Notes under the pieces: model-generated
The model's input: only the letters and a program-made list of their open reading frames with translations
Databases searched by the model: none
Told to the model about the DNA's origin: nothing
Part shown: piece after piece, positions 9,593 through 17,776 of the stretch
Layout of the letters: the number at the start of each line of letters is the position of its first letter
Numbering within the stretch: the first letter of the stretch is position 1
DNA from: Extibacter muris
GTDB lineage: Bacteria; Bacillota; Clostridia; Lachnospirales; Lachnospiraceae
DNA length: 64,000 bases
Reading direction: 5' to 3'
Assembly: GCF_004345005.1 (NCBI RefSeq)
Contig: NZ_SMMX01000002.1
Span: 248,001-312,000 of the forward strand
Made by a program: the position numbers and the translations under genes

Positions 9593-11479
9593 ATGCAGAA
9601 GATAGAAAATGTAGAGAAGCTGCAACAAGTCAGGGAGACTGCAAAGACAGCCATCACACAGAGCAGATGCAGAATACTGATCTGTGCAGGTACCGGATGC
9701 CTGGCCGGCGGTTCCGGTGAAATATATGACAAGATGTGCAGCCTTGCGCGGGAGTGCCCGGATGTAGAGGTCGAGTTCGGACCTGAGATAGCCCATGGAG
9801 ATAATGGCATAGGCATCAAGAAGAGCGGCTGCCACGGGTTCTGCGAGATGGGTCCGCTCATGCGGATCGAGCCGATGGGGATCTTGTATACGAAAGTGTC
9901 TGTGGACGACTGCGAGGCGATTTTTGAAAGGACCATAAGGAACGGAGATGTCATCCGGCATCTGCTCTATAAGCAGGACGGTATAGAGTACCAGCGGCAG
10001 GAAGAGATACCGTTCTACAAGAGGCAGACAAGGCTCGTCCTGGAACACTGCGGACATATCGATGCAGAGCACATCGAAGAATACATAGCACACGGCGGAT
10101 ACGAGGCGCTAGGCAAGGTCCTCTTCGACATGAAGCCCGAAGAGGTGGTGCAGGAGATACTTGACTCTAACTTAAGAGGGAGGGGAGGCGGCGGCTTCCA
10201 GACCGGATATAAGTGGAGCCAGGTGGCCAGACAGAAGGAGAGGACGAGATATGTGGTCTGTAACGGCGATGAGGGAGATCCAGGCGCGTTCATGGACAGA
10301 AGCATCATGGAAGGCGATCCACACAAGATGATAGAGGGTATGATGATCGCGGCTTATGCGGTAGGCGCACAGGAAGGATATATCTATGTGCGGGCGGAGT
10401 ACCCGCTTGCGATCAGCCGCCTGAAACTCGCCATCAGACAGGCGGAAGAAAGAGGGCTGCTCGGAGAAGACATCCTTGGTTCCGGATTTTCTTTCCGGCT
10501 CCATATCAACCGGGGTGCGGGTGCATTCGTGTGCGGCGAGGGAAGCGCCCTTACGGCATCGATCGAAGGCAGCCGGGGCATGCCGAGGGTAAAGCCTCCC
10601 CGCACGGTGGAACAGGGGCTGTTTGCCAAGCCGACCGTACTGAACAATGTGGAGACCTTTGCCAATGTCCCTATGATTATAAGCAGAGGGGCGGACTGGT
10701 ACAAGACGATTGGTCCGGAGAACAGCCCCGGAACGAAGGCATTTGCCCTTACAGGAAGTGTAAAGAATACGGGCCTTATCGAAGTACCGATGGGGACGAC
10801 GCTCCGTGAAGTCATCTTTGATATCGGAGGCGGCATCAAAGGTGACGGCGGCTTCAAGGCAGTCCAGATAGGCGGGCCTTCCGGCGGCTGTCTGATTACG
10901 CAGCATCTTGATGTCAATCTGGACTTTGACTCGCTGAAGAAGATGGGGGCCATGATAGGTTCCGGAGGCCTTGTCGTCATGGACGACCACACATGCATGG
11001 TAGAGGTCGCACGCTTCTTCATGAATTTTACCCAGAATGAAAGCTGCGGCAAATGCGTACCGTGCCGGGAAGGGACGAAGCGGATGCTGGAAATACTGGA
11101 ACGCATCGTGCAGGGCAACGGCAGGGAAGCGGATCTGGATACACTGGATGAGCTTGCCAGGACCATTACCGGGACGGCGCTCTGCGGCCTTGGGAAGAGC
11201 GCGGCGCTACCGGTCATGAGTACGCTTAAGCTGTTCCGCGAGGAATACATGGAACATGTGGCGGAGAAAAAGTGCGTATCCCACACTTGTACGGCTCTGC
11301 GTAGATTTGTCATCAGCCCACAACGGTGCAAGGGCTGTTCCAAATGTGCCAGAAACTGCCCGGCGGGGGCCATCAGCGGCAAGATCAAAGAACCGTATGT
11401 CATCGACGATTCGAGATGTATCAAGTGCGGCGCATGCGAGAGTGCGTGTGCGTTCGGTGCAATCCATATAGAAGCATAG
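9593..11479 (+). CDS. hydB: Bifurcating [FeFe] hydrogenase, NuoF-like NAD(H)/FMN subunit
   Basis: This diaphorase subunit holds FMN and oxidises NADH, or reduces NAD+. The 628-residue protein has an N-terminal thioredoxin-like [2Fe-2S] domain (ICAGTGCLAGG and KSGCHGFCEMG). The NuoF core has the glycine-rich GRGGGGFQTG nucleotide site and GNEGDPGAF-like VCNGDEGDPGAFMD. The [4Fe-4S] motif ESCGKCVPCREGT follows. A C-terminal two-cluster ferredoxin domain carries CKGCSKCARNCPAGAI and CIKCGACESACAFGAI. The extra ferredoxin domains are typical of electron-bifurcating hydrogenases and absent from ordinary NuoF. The next gene starts 12 bases after its stop. Confidence 0.95.
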   Translation: MQKIENVEKLQQVRETAKTAITQSRCRILICAGTGCLAGGSGEIYDKMCSLARECPDVEVEFGPEIAHGDNGIGIKKSGCHGFCEMGPLMRIEPMGILYTKVSVDDCEAIFERTIRNGDVIRHLLYKQDGIEYQRQEEIPFYKRQTRLVLEHCGHIDAEHIEEYIAHGGYEALGKVLFDMKPEEVVQEILDSNLRGRGGGGFQTGYKWSQVARQKERTRYVVCNGDEGDPGAFMDRSIMEGDPHKMIEGMMIAAYAVGAQEGYIYVRAEYPLAISRLKLAIRQAEERGLLGEDILGSGFSFRLHINRGAGAFVCGEGSALTASIEGSRGMPRVKPPRTVEQGLFAKPTVLNNVETFANVPMIISRGADWYKTIGPENSPGTKAFALTGSVKNTGLIEVPMGTTLREVIFDIGGGIKGDGGFKAVQIGGPSGGCLITQHLDVNLDFDSLKKMGAMIGSGGLVVMDDHTCMVEVARFFMNFTQNESCGKCVPCREGTKRMLEILERIVQGNGREADLDTLDELARTITGTALCGLGKSAALPVMSTLKLFREEYMEHVAEKKCVSHTCTALRRFVISPQRCKGCSKCARNCPAGAISGKIKEPYVIDDSRCIKCGACESACAFGAIHIEA

Positions 11480-11491
11480 GAGGAAAGAGAC

Positions 11492-13174
11492 ATGAAATAT
11501 ATGACAATCAACAACCGGAAGGTGGCGTTCGATGATGAAAAGAATGTACTATCTGTCATCCGGAAGTCCGGAATCGATCTTCCTACGTTCTGCTATCATT
11601 CGGAACTGTCGACCTACGGCGCGTGCAGGATGTGCGTGGTGGAAGATGACAGAGGGAAGGTGTTCGCCTCCTGCTCCGAGACTCCAAGGGAGGGGATGGT
11701 GATATACACGAACACGCCAAGGCTCCAGCATCACCGGAAGATGATTCTGGAACTGCTGCTTGCATCCCACTGCAGAGACTGTACGACATGCCGCAAGAAC
11801 GGTGTCTGTACGCTGCAGAAGCTGGCACAGCAGCTTGGCGTAAGCTATGTCAGATTTGAGAACAACAAGCCGCAGCTTCCGCTGGATGAAAGTTCGGACT
11901 GTATCGTACGTGACCCGAACAAATGTATCCTCTGTGGCGACTGTGTCCGCACATGTGATGAGATACAGGGGCTCGGCGTGCTGGACTTCGCGTTCCGGGG
12001 CGCCAGGATGCAGGTGATGCCTGCCTTCAACAAAGACCTAGCAAAAACGGACTGTGTAGGCTGCGGACAGTGCAGGGCCGTCTGCCCGACCGGCGCTATC
12101 ACGATCAAGCAGAACATACGCCCGGTGTGGGAGGCAGTTGCCGATAAGGATATCCGTGTCATCGTGCAGATAGCACCTGCCGTCCGCGTTGCAGTTGGTG
12201 ACAAATTCGGCATACCGAAAGGAGAAAATTCACTCGGGAAACTGGCGGCGGCGCTTCGGCGCATGGGATTTGACGAGATATACGACACGAACTTCGGCGC
12301 TGATCTTACAGTGATGGAAGAGTCTGAGGAATTGCTGGAACGTCTCGAGTCAGGTGATAACCTGCCCCTGTTTACTTCCTGCTGTCCGGGCTGGGTGAAA
12401 TTCTGCGAGAACAAGTACCCCGGCCTGCGAGAGCATATATCTACGTGCCGCTCTCCGCAGCAGATGTTCGGCGCCGTGCTGAAAGAGGAGGCGCGCATGG
12501 ACAAAGAGGAGAAGAGAAAGACCGTGGTCGTATCCATCATGCCATGTACAGCCAAAAAGGCTGAAATCAGGCGGCCGGAGCATAAGACGGACGGAGAGCA
12601 GGACGTGGACTATGTCCTTACGACGACAGAAGTGACACGTATGATAAAAGAGGCGGGCATCGACCTTGCCCAGATGCCATCCGAGGCGCTGGATATGCCA
12701 TTTGGGCTGTCCTCGGGCGCAGGCGCTATCTTCGGCGTGACAGGCGGCGTGACGGAGGCCGTCCTGCGCAGGCTCGTCGGAAGCAGCAGGCAGGAGGACC
12801 TTGAAGACATCAGCTTTACCGGAGTGCGGGGGATAGAAGGAATCAAAGAGGCAACGGTGGCACTCGGAGAGCGGGAAGTGAAGATTGCAGTAGTTAACGG
12901 GCTTAAGTGTGCCGACGAGTTGATGGGCAAGATTCAGTCCGGTGAATTATATTATGATTTCGTGGAAGTCATGGCATGCAGGCGCGGCTGCATCACCGGA
13001 GGAGGACAGCCGGTGCCGATAGGGGCGAGGACGAAGAAGGCAAGGCTGGAAGCGCTGTATAAGATAGACACGGTGGCACAGATCAAGCTGTCCAACGAAA
13101 ACCCCATCATTCAGACGCTTTACAGAGGGCTGCTCAAAGGGAAAGAGCATAAGCTGCTCCACAACGAAAGATAA
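11492..13174 (+). CDS. hydA: Bifurcating [FeFe] hydrogenase, catalytic H-cluster subunit
   Basis: HydA evolves or oxidises H2, and in the trimer couples ferredoxin and NADH oxidation to proton reduction. The 560-residue protein has a plant-type [2Fe-2S] N-terminus (CYHSELSTYGACRMCVVE), a His-Cys3 [4Fe-4S] site (HCRDCTTCRKNGVC) and two ferredoxin motifs (CILCGDCVRTCDEI and CVGCGQCRAVCPTGAI). All three H-cluster signatures are intact: TSCCPGW, MPCTAKKAE and CRRGCITGGGQP. The domain order is that of the M3-type catalytic subunit. The maturases HydE, HydF and HydG are not in this window. Confidence 0.96.
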   Translation: MKYMTINNRKVAFDDEKNVLSVIRKSGIDLPTFCYHSELSTYGACRMCVVEDDRGKVFASCSETPREGMVIYTNTPRLQHHRKMILELLLASHCRDCTTCRKNGVCTLQKLAQQLGVSYVRFENNKPQLPLDESSDCIVRDPNKCILCGDCVRTCDEIQGLGVLDFAFRGARMQVMPAFNKDLAKTDCVGCGQCRAVCPTGAITIKQNIRPVWEAVADKDIRVIVQIAPAVRVAVGDKFGIPKGENSLGKLAAALRRMGFDEIYDTNFGADLTVMEESEELLERLESGDNLPLFTSCCPGWVKFCENKYPGLREHISTCRSPQQMFGAVLKEEARMDKEEKRKTVVVSIMPCTAKKAEIRRPEHKTDGEQDVDYVLTTTEVTRMIKEAGIDLAQMPSEALDMPFGLSSGAGAIFGVTGGVTEAVLRRLVGSSRQEDLEDISFTGVRGIEGIKEATVALGEREVKIAVVNGLKCADELMGKIQSGELYYDFVEVMACRRGCITGGGQPVPIGARTKKARLEALYKIDTVAQIKLSNENPIIQTLYRGLLKGKEHKLLHNER

Positions 13175-13190
13175 GCAGTGCAAGATTGAC

Positions 13191-13228
13191 GGGCAGGGCG
13201 CCGGAGACCGGAGGCCCTGCCTTGTTTT
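13191..13228 (+). terminator. Intrinsic terminator after the hydrogenase operon
   Basis: GGCAGGGC (13192-13199) pairs with GCCCTGCC (13214-13221), and TTGTTTT follows. It ends the hydABC transcript before the pnp promoter. Confidence 0.8.
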
Positions 13229-13285
13229 ACGGATAAAGCTGATTTGCGGAAAAGAGAAAAAGCGGTAGCACAATTGCAGCAAATG

Positions 13286-13400
13286 TGTTATAATATCATA
13301 GATTGTGGACAGGATTGACAGATCCGAGACCACTGAAAAGTATATTTTTGGCTGAAAGTATGTTTTTCAGTAGTTTCGGCGTCTCCTGTCACACAGAAAT
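13286..13400 (+). promoter_or_regulatory. Extended -10 promoter and hairpin leader of pnp
   Basis: TG-T-TATAAT (TATAAT at 13289-13294) is a good extended -10 element with no clear -35. The leader contains CTGAAAAGTATATTTTT followed at once by a near-copy, CTGAAAGTATGTTTTT. The outer ends ACTGAAAA and TTTTTCAGT can also pair into a stem-loop. In enterobacteria PNPase regulates its own leader. A similar role here is only a suggestion. Confidence 0.55.
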
Positions 13401-13423
13401 GTTTGAGATAGAAGGAGAACGAT

Positions 13424-15511
13424 ATGTATAAGAAATTTGAGATGGAACTGGCCGGAAGGACGCTCCGTGTAGATGTGGACAGGGTTGCGAAGCAGGCCAA
13501 CGGAGCAGTGTTCATGCACTACGGAGATACGACGGTACTCTGTACCGCCACAGCTTCTGAGAAGCCGAGGGAGGGAATCGACTTCTTCCCGTTAAGCGTA
13601 GAGTACAATGAGAGATTATATTCTGTAGGCAAGATTCCGGGAGGATTTAACAAGAGAGAGGGCAAGGCTTCCGAAAATGCGGTGCTCACATGCCGTGTCA
13701 TCGACAGGCCGATGCGGCCGTTATTTCCGAAGGATTACCGTAATGACGTGACGCTTGAGAACCTTGTCATGTCAGTGGATCAGGACTGCAGCCCCGAGCT
13801 GACTGCCATGATTGGTGCGGCGATCGCTACGACGATTTCCGATATTCCGTTTGACGGGCCGATATCTACGACTCAGGTAGGACTTGTGGACGGTGAGGTC
13901 GTATTCAACCCGACCGCTGCCCAGAAAGAAGCTTCCGACATGGCGCTCACCGTGGCGTCCACGAAAGATAAAGTAATCATGATTGAAGCCGGTGCCAATG
14001 AAGTTCCGGAAGACAAGATGATTGAAGCCATCTTTGCCGCACATGAGCTGAACCAGAAAGTGATTGCTTTTATAGACACCATCGTTGCTGAGTGCGGTAA
14101 GCCGAAGCATACGTATGAAAGCTGTGCGGTTCCGGAAGAGCTGTTCGATGCGATTAAGGAACTTGTTCCTCCACGGGAGATGGAAGAGGCAGTATTTACC
14201 GATGACAAGCAGACGCGTGAGGAAAATATCCGTGTCATCACAGATAAGTTAGAAGAGGCATTTGCAGACAAGGAAGAGTGGCTGGAGGTGCTCGGCGAAG
14301 CAGTATACCAGTACCAGAAGAAGACCGTCCGAAAGATGATATTAAAAGACCACAAGCGCCCGGACGGCAGGGCTATCGATGAGATAAGGCCGCTGGCTGC
14401 AGAGACCGACCTGATTCCGAGAGTACATGGTTCTGCCATGTTCACACGTGGACAGACGCAGATATGCACGGTCACGACGCTGGCGCCGCTGGCGGAAGCG
14501 CAGAGGCTGGACGGACTGGACGAGGCAGAGACATCCAAGAGATATATGCATCATTATAATTTCCCGTCATACTCCGTCGGAGAGACAAGACCGTCAAGAG
14601 GACCCGGACGCCGTGAAATCGGCCATGGCGCGCTGGCAGAGAGAGCACTCATACCAGTGCTGCCGAGCGAGACAGAATTCCCATACGCGATCCGTACGGT
14701 ATCGGAGACGTTTGAATCGAACGGTTCCACGTCCCAGGCAAGCATCTGCGCATCTTCGATGTCTCTCATGGCTGCCGGTGTTCCGATCAAGGCTGCCGTT
14801 GCTGGCATCTCGGCAGGACTTGTGACAGGGGATACGGACGATGACTATCTCGTATTGACGGATATCCAGGGGCTGGAAGACTTTTTCGGCGACATGGACT
14901 TCAAGGTCGCGGGAACCCATAAGGGAATCACGGCCATCCAGATGGACATCAAGATCCATGGCCTTACAAGACCGATAATCGAAGAGGCAATCACGACGAC
15001 AAAGAAAGCCAGAACTTTTATCCTGGATGAAGTGATGAATAAGACGATTGCCGAACCGAGAGCAGAGGTAGGACCATATGCGCCAAAGATTATCCAGATG
15101 CAGATCGACCCGCAGAAGATAGGCGATGTAGTGGGCCAGCGCGGTAAGACGATCAATGCTATCATAGAGCAGACAGGCGTCAAGATCGACATTACGGATG
15201 ACGGTGCAGTCTCTATCTGCGGCGTGGAGGCAGACAGCATGGCCGAGGCGAAGAGGCTCGTCGAAATCATCGTCACGGACTTCGAGGCAGGACAGATTCT
15301 CGAAGGAAAGGTAGTCAGCATCAAAGAGTTTGGCGCATTCCTCGAATTTGCACCGGGCAAAGAAGGCATGGTTCATATTTCCAAGATTTCAAAAGAGAGG
15401 ATCAATCATGTAGAAGACGTACTGACACTTGGTGATATAGTTACGGTCGTGTGCCTTGGCAAGGACAAGATGGGACGTATCTCTTTCAGCATGAAAGATG
15501 TCGCAAAATAG
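13424..15511 (+). CDS. pnp: Polyribonucleotide nucleotidyltransferase (PNPase)
   Basis: PNPase is the phosphorolytic 3'-5' exoribonuclease of mRNA decay. The 695-residue product has two RNase PH domains (about 1-210 and 320-550) joined by a helical linker. The second has the active-site region, including the GDTDDDYLVLTDIQGLED stretch. A KH domain (IGDVVGQRGKTIN, near 565) and a C-terminal S1 domain (EGKVVSIKEFGAFLEF, from about 625) complete it. It has a good GAAGGAGAA ribosome binding site and its own promoter and terminator. Confidence 0.98.
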   Translation: MYKKFEMELAGRTLRVDVDRVAKQANGAVFMHYGDTTVLCTATASEKPREGIDFFPLSVEYNERLYSVGKIPGGFNKREGKASENAVLTCRVIDRPMRPLFPKDYRNDVTLENLVMSVDQDCSPELTAMIGAAIATTISDIPFDGPISTTQVGLVDGEVVFNPTAAQKEASDMALTVASTKDKVIMIEAGANEVPEDKMIEAIFAAHELNQKVIAFIDTIVAECGKPKHTYESCAVPEELFDAIKELVPPREMEEAVFTDDKQTREENIRVITDKLEEAFADKEEWLEVLGEAVYQYQKKTVRKMILKDHKRPDGRAIDEIRPLAAETDLIPRVHGSAMFTRGQTQICTVTTLAPLAEAQRLDGLDEAETSKRYMHHYNFPSYSVGETRPSRGPGRREIGHGALAERALIPVLPSETEFPYAIRTVSETFESNGSTSQASICASSMSLMAAGVPIKAAVAGISAGLVTGDTDDDYLVLTDIQGLEDFFGDMDFKVAGTHKGITAIQMDIKIHGLTRPIIEEAITTTKKARTFILDEVMNKTIAEPRAEVGPYAPKIIQMQIDPQKIGDVVGQRGKTINAIIEQTGVKIDITDDGAVSICGVEADSMAEAKRLVEIIVTDFEAGQILEGKVVSIKEFGAFLEFAPGKEGMVHISKISKERINHVEDVLTLGDIVTVVCLGKDKMGRISFSMKDVAK

Positions 15512-15519
15512 ATGCAGGA

Positions 15520-15560
15520 AGAACCACAGAATACAGGGAACTGTTTCTGTGGTTCTCTTT
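15520..15560 (+). terminator. Intrinsic terminator after pnp
   Basis: AGAACCACAGA (15520-15530) and TCTGTGGTTCT (15546-15556) form a perfect 11-bp stem followed by CTTT. Confidence 0.8.
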
Positions 15561-15618
15561 ACATAAAGGGCCTGCTTGCCATAAGCAGATATCATAATCT
15601 AGAAGGAGGATGTGCAAG

Positions 15619-15868
15619 ATGAAAGTGTATATCGTAGGGATGGGAGCCCTCGGCGTCATGTATGCAGACTATACTAAGGAACACGGCGGTGACGTGTCAT
15701 TCGTCATGAACGGAATAAGCAGCGAAGATATCATAGCGACCATCAGAAGTGGAGATGTTTGCAGGGACAGTCATCCCTGTGTGCGATAGGCATGGCATAC
15801 CGGCGCCGGCCAACAGGAAGCTGTATGAGATGGTGAAGGCAATAGAAGAAGAGTACCCACAGGAATAG
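15619..15868 (+). pseudogene. Collapsed remnant of a 2-dehydropantoate 2-reductase (panE-like) gene
   Basis: An ATG with a strong AAGGAGG site opens a frame starting MKVYIVGMGALGVMYADY, the Rossmann NADP-binding start of ketopantoate reductases. After about 30 codons it jumps to NGISSEDIIA, which resembles a segment of the family roughly 70 residues further in, and stops after 56 codons. In another frame, about 15750-15868, the C-terminal family end is visible (VEMFAGTVIPV, HGIPAPANRKLYEMVKAIEEE, stop at 15866). An intact enzyme has about 300 residues, so at least two internal deletions have removed most of the gene. The family assignment is from motif memory and not from a search. Confidence 0.7.
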
Positions 15869-15898
15869 GGCCGCAGGCAGCGGCTGGAGGCGGATGAT

Positions 15899-16900
15899 AT
15901 GTACCAATACGAACAGAAGAGCAGGCCCACCGGTAGAAGCAGAAGGCTGGAGGTGCATGCGGGACAGAGACAGGAACCTGTTATCCAGAGACATAAGTTT
16001 GATGCAGTGTACAATCTTGTGTGGGGGAGACGCGCGCATTCACGCGATATTCCAAAGATTATACACAGGTTCTGGGCCGGCGGAGCGATGAGCAGGCAGT
16101 CCTTTGAGAACATCTTGGGAATGCAGGAAAGAATCAATGACCAGAACCAGTCGGACAGGCGGAGATTCTGGAAGGAAAAGTGGAAACAGATCCTCTGGAC
16201 CGTGAGGGACATCAATCAGATAAGGGCAGACGGGCTGGACGGCCAGCTGGAACGATTGAGTGCAAGTGGAGTCATAGTCATGGACGCCGGCGAACTGTTG
16301 CCCGGCATGACGGAGATAACAGATATGGCCGAATCTGGATATATGGCAAGAGTTGTAGGCAGCATGGAAGATTTAAGCAAGGAGCATCCCGAATTCATAG
16401 ATCTGAAGTTTCTGTCGGATACGGTGCGTCTCATGGCGGTCAGCTTACATGGCGGCATATATATGGACACGGATATCGGCGCCGGTTCGGTGGACCTGTC
16501 TGTACCGCTATATCACCGTGACAGCAGCGCCATGATACCGCTGGCAGGAGTACAGGTACAGAACAGTCAGGCATATGAGCGGCAGAAAACCGGTGACAGG
16601 TTCGGCCCTATGCCCCCGGAACTAGCCAGATCCGGCATCACCCAGGAGGACTGGAACCTGTTCCAGAGTACGCTCGCTGACGTACCGAAGCCTGTGTTTA
16701 ACTACTTTTTCGCAAGCCGTCCCCAAAATCCCAGGATAGTAGCGGCGGCAAGCCGAATGCTGGCAGATCCGCTGGAAAGCGGCATGAATGTCATGGATGC
16801 TTTATTTACCGATGCTGACAGGCCCGAAGAATGGATGGTGCAGTGGCTGCTGGATCTGCAGTGGGCAACTTCGGCCAGCGATACACAGGAAGGGACATAA
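15899..16900 (+). CDS. DXD-motif glycosyltransferase related to TcdA/TcdB-type catalytic domains (probably frameshifted)
   Basis: This 333-residue protein resembles the GT-A-fold glycosyltransferases of the GT32/GT44 type. PKIIHRFWAGG (about residue 48) matches the sugar-nucleotide-binding start. FLSDTVRLMAVSLHGGIYMDTD (split here as FLSDTVRLMAV and SLHGGIYMDTD, near 170-190) matches the SD-x-LR...GG-x-Y-x-D-x-D signature, whose Asp residues bind the metal and nucleotide sugar in large clostridial cytotoxins. There is no signal peptide, translocation domain or repeat domain, so it is not a complete toxin. Its basic N-terminal 45 residues (with VIQRHK) look like a linker. GGAGG lies 8 bases before the ATG. 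Coding-like sequence continues past the stop in another frame, so the gene is probably broken near 16860. The target is unknown. Confidence 0.65.
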   Translation: MYQYEQKSRPTGRSRRLEVHAGQRQEPVIQRHKFDAVYNLVWGRRAHSRDIPKIIHRFWAGGAMSRQSFENILGMQERINDQNQSDRRRFWKEKWKQILWTVRDINQIRADGLDGQLERLSASGVIVMDAGELLPGMTEITDMAESGYMARVVGSMEDLSKEHPEFIDLKFLSDTVRLMAVSLHGGIYMDTDIGAGSVDLSVPLYHRDSSAMIPLAGVQVQNSQAYERQKTGDRFGPMPPELARSGITQEDWNLFQSTLADVPKPVFNYFFASRPQNPRIVAAASRMLADPLESGMNVMDALFTDADRPEEWMVQWLLDLQWATSASDTQEGT

Positions 16901-17043
16901 AGATTGCATGTCACTTGTATAGCGAAGGGGAACTTATAGAACTGGATATGTATAAGTATGACGATTATGGCAGGCTGATAGAACCTGTCTGTTATGATGG
17001 AGATGAGGAGTTATTGCTTTCTTTTGCTTTATCTGGAAACTAA
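16831..17043 (+). pseudogene. Out-of-frame 3' part of the glycosyltransferase gene
   Basis: In a different frame from the glycosyltransferase, the sequence from about 16868 to 17043 reads as a plausible protein tail (GRDIKIACHLYSEGELIE, DMYKYDDYGRLIEPVCYD) and ends in TAA. No start or ribosome binding site belongs to it. A one-base indel around 16855-16875 would join it to the upstream frame and give a protein of about 380 residues. Confidence 0.5.
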
Positions 17044-17097
17044 TGCGGCAGGGGGGTTGTAAAAAATAGTCAATAAGGTATTGTTATAGATAAGGAA

Positions 17098-17112
17098 TGA
17101 CCAATGCGGTCA
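17098..17112. promoter_or_regulatory. Candidate operator for the adjacent TetR-family regulator
   Basis: TGACC-AATGC-GGTCA is a 5-bp inverted repeat with a 5-bp centre, 32 bases before the regulator start. CCGGTC follows it directly and repeats half of the motif. Autorepressor sites of TetR proteins commonly have this form and position. No clear promoter was found around it. Confidence 0.4.
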
Positions 17113-17143
17113 AACCGGTCTGAACAATGTAAGGCGTGAGGAG

Positions 17144-17776
17144 ATGAATGAGAAGTTTTATACGCTATCGGAGGAAAAGCAGCAGAGCATCATCAATGCG
17201 GCCATGGAGGTATTCTCCCAGAATGATTACAAACGGGCTTCTACAGACTTGATAGCATCTAAGGCGGGGGTGTCCAAAGGGCTTCTGTTTTATTACTTTC
17301 ATAATAAGAAAGAGCTGTATTTATATCTGTATGACTATGTGATGGATGTGATGAAGGAACAGGTGGTGGATAAGAAATTTAATGAGATAACCGATTTCTT
17401 CGGGCTGCTCTCCTATGCCTCCGAAAAGAAGGTCAAAGTGCTGCGCAAGAATCCGTACATAACAGACTTTGCCATGCGGGCGTTTTACTCAGAGAAGGAA
17501 GATGTGTCGGATGAGCTGAAACAGATCAACTTATCTCAGATAGAAGTCATGTATCAAATGTATTTTGGCAATATCGACGCCTATAAGTTCAAAGACGATG
17601 CAGAGCCGTACACGGTCATGAAGATGCTCATATGGATGGCGGACGGCTATCTGCATGACCTTAGGATGTCGGGTAAGCCGATGGATGTAGATATGCTGCT
17701 GGATGAGTTTGACCGATGGACGGATATGTTTAGAAAGCTCGTATATAAGGAGGAATACTTGGATGGGCGTGATTGA
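17144..17776 (+). CDS. TetR/AcrR-family transcriptional regulator
   Basis: The 210-residue protein has an N-terminal helix-turn-helix of the TetR type (about residues 10-55), ending in the typical SKGLLFYYFHNKKELYLYL segment. The C-terminal helical ligand-binding part is not similar to a family I can name. It sits directly upstream of an ABC exporter, and its last codons overlap the start of the ATPase gene. It therefore probably represses that operon and its own transcription. The inducer is unknown. Confidence 0.88.
   Translation: MNEKFYTLSEEKQQSIINAAMEVFSQNDYKRASTDLIASKAGVSKGLLFYYFHNKKELYLYLYDYVMDVMKEQVVDKKFNEITDFFGLLSYASEKKVKVLRKNPYITDFAMRAFYSEKEDVSDELKQINLSQIEVMYQMYFGNIDAYKFKDDAEPYTVMKMLIWMADGYLHDLRMSGKPMDVDMLLDEFDRWTDMFRKLVYKEEYLDGRD

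Noticed and set aside
10384-11559. 391-codon minus-strand open frame
   Set aside because: It is antisense to hydB, which has all cofactor motifs. No independent support.
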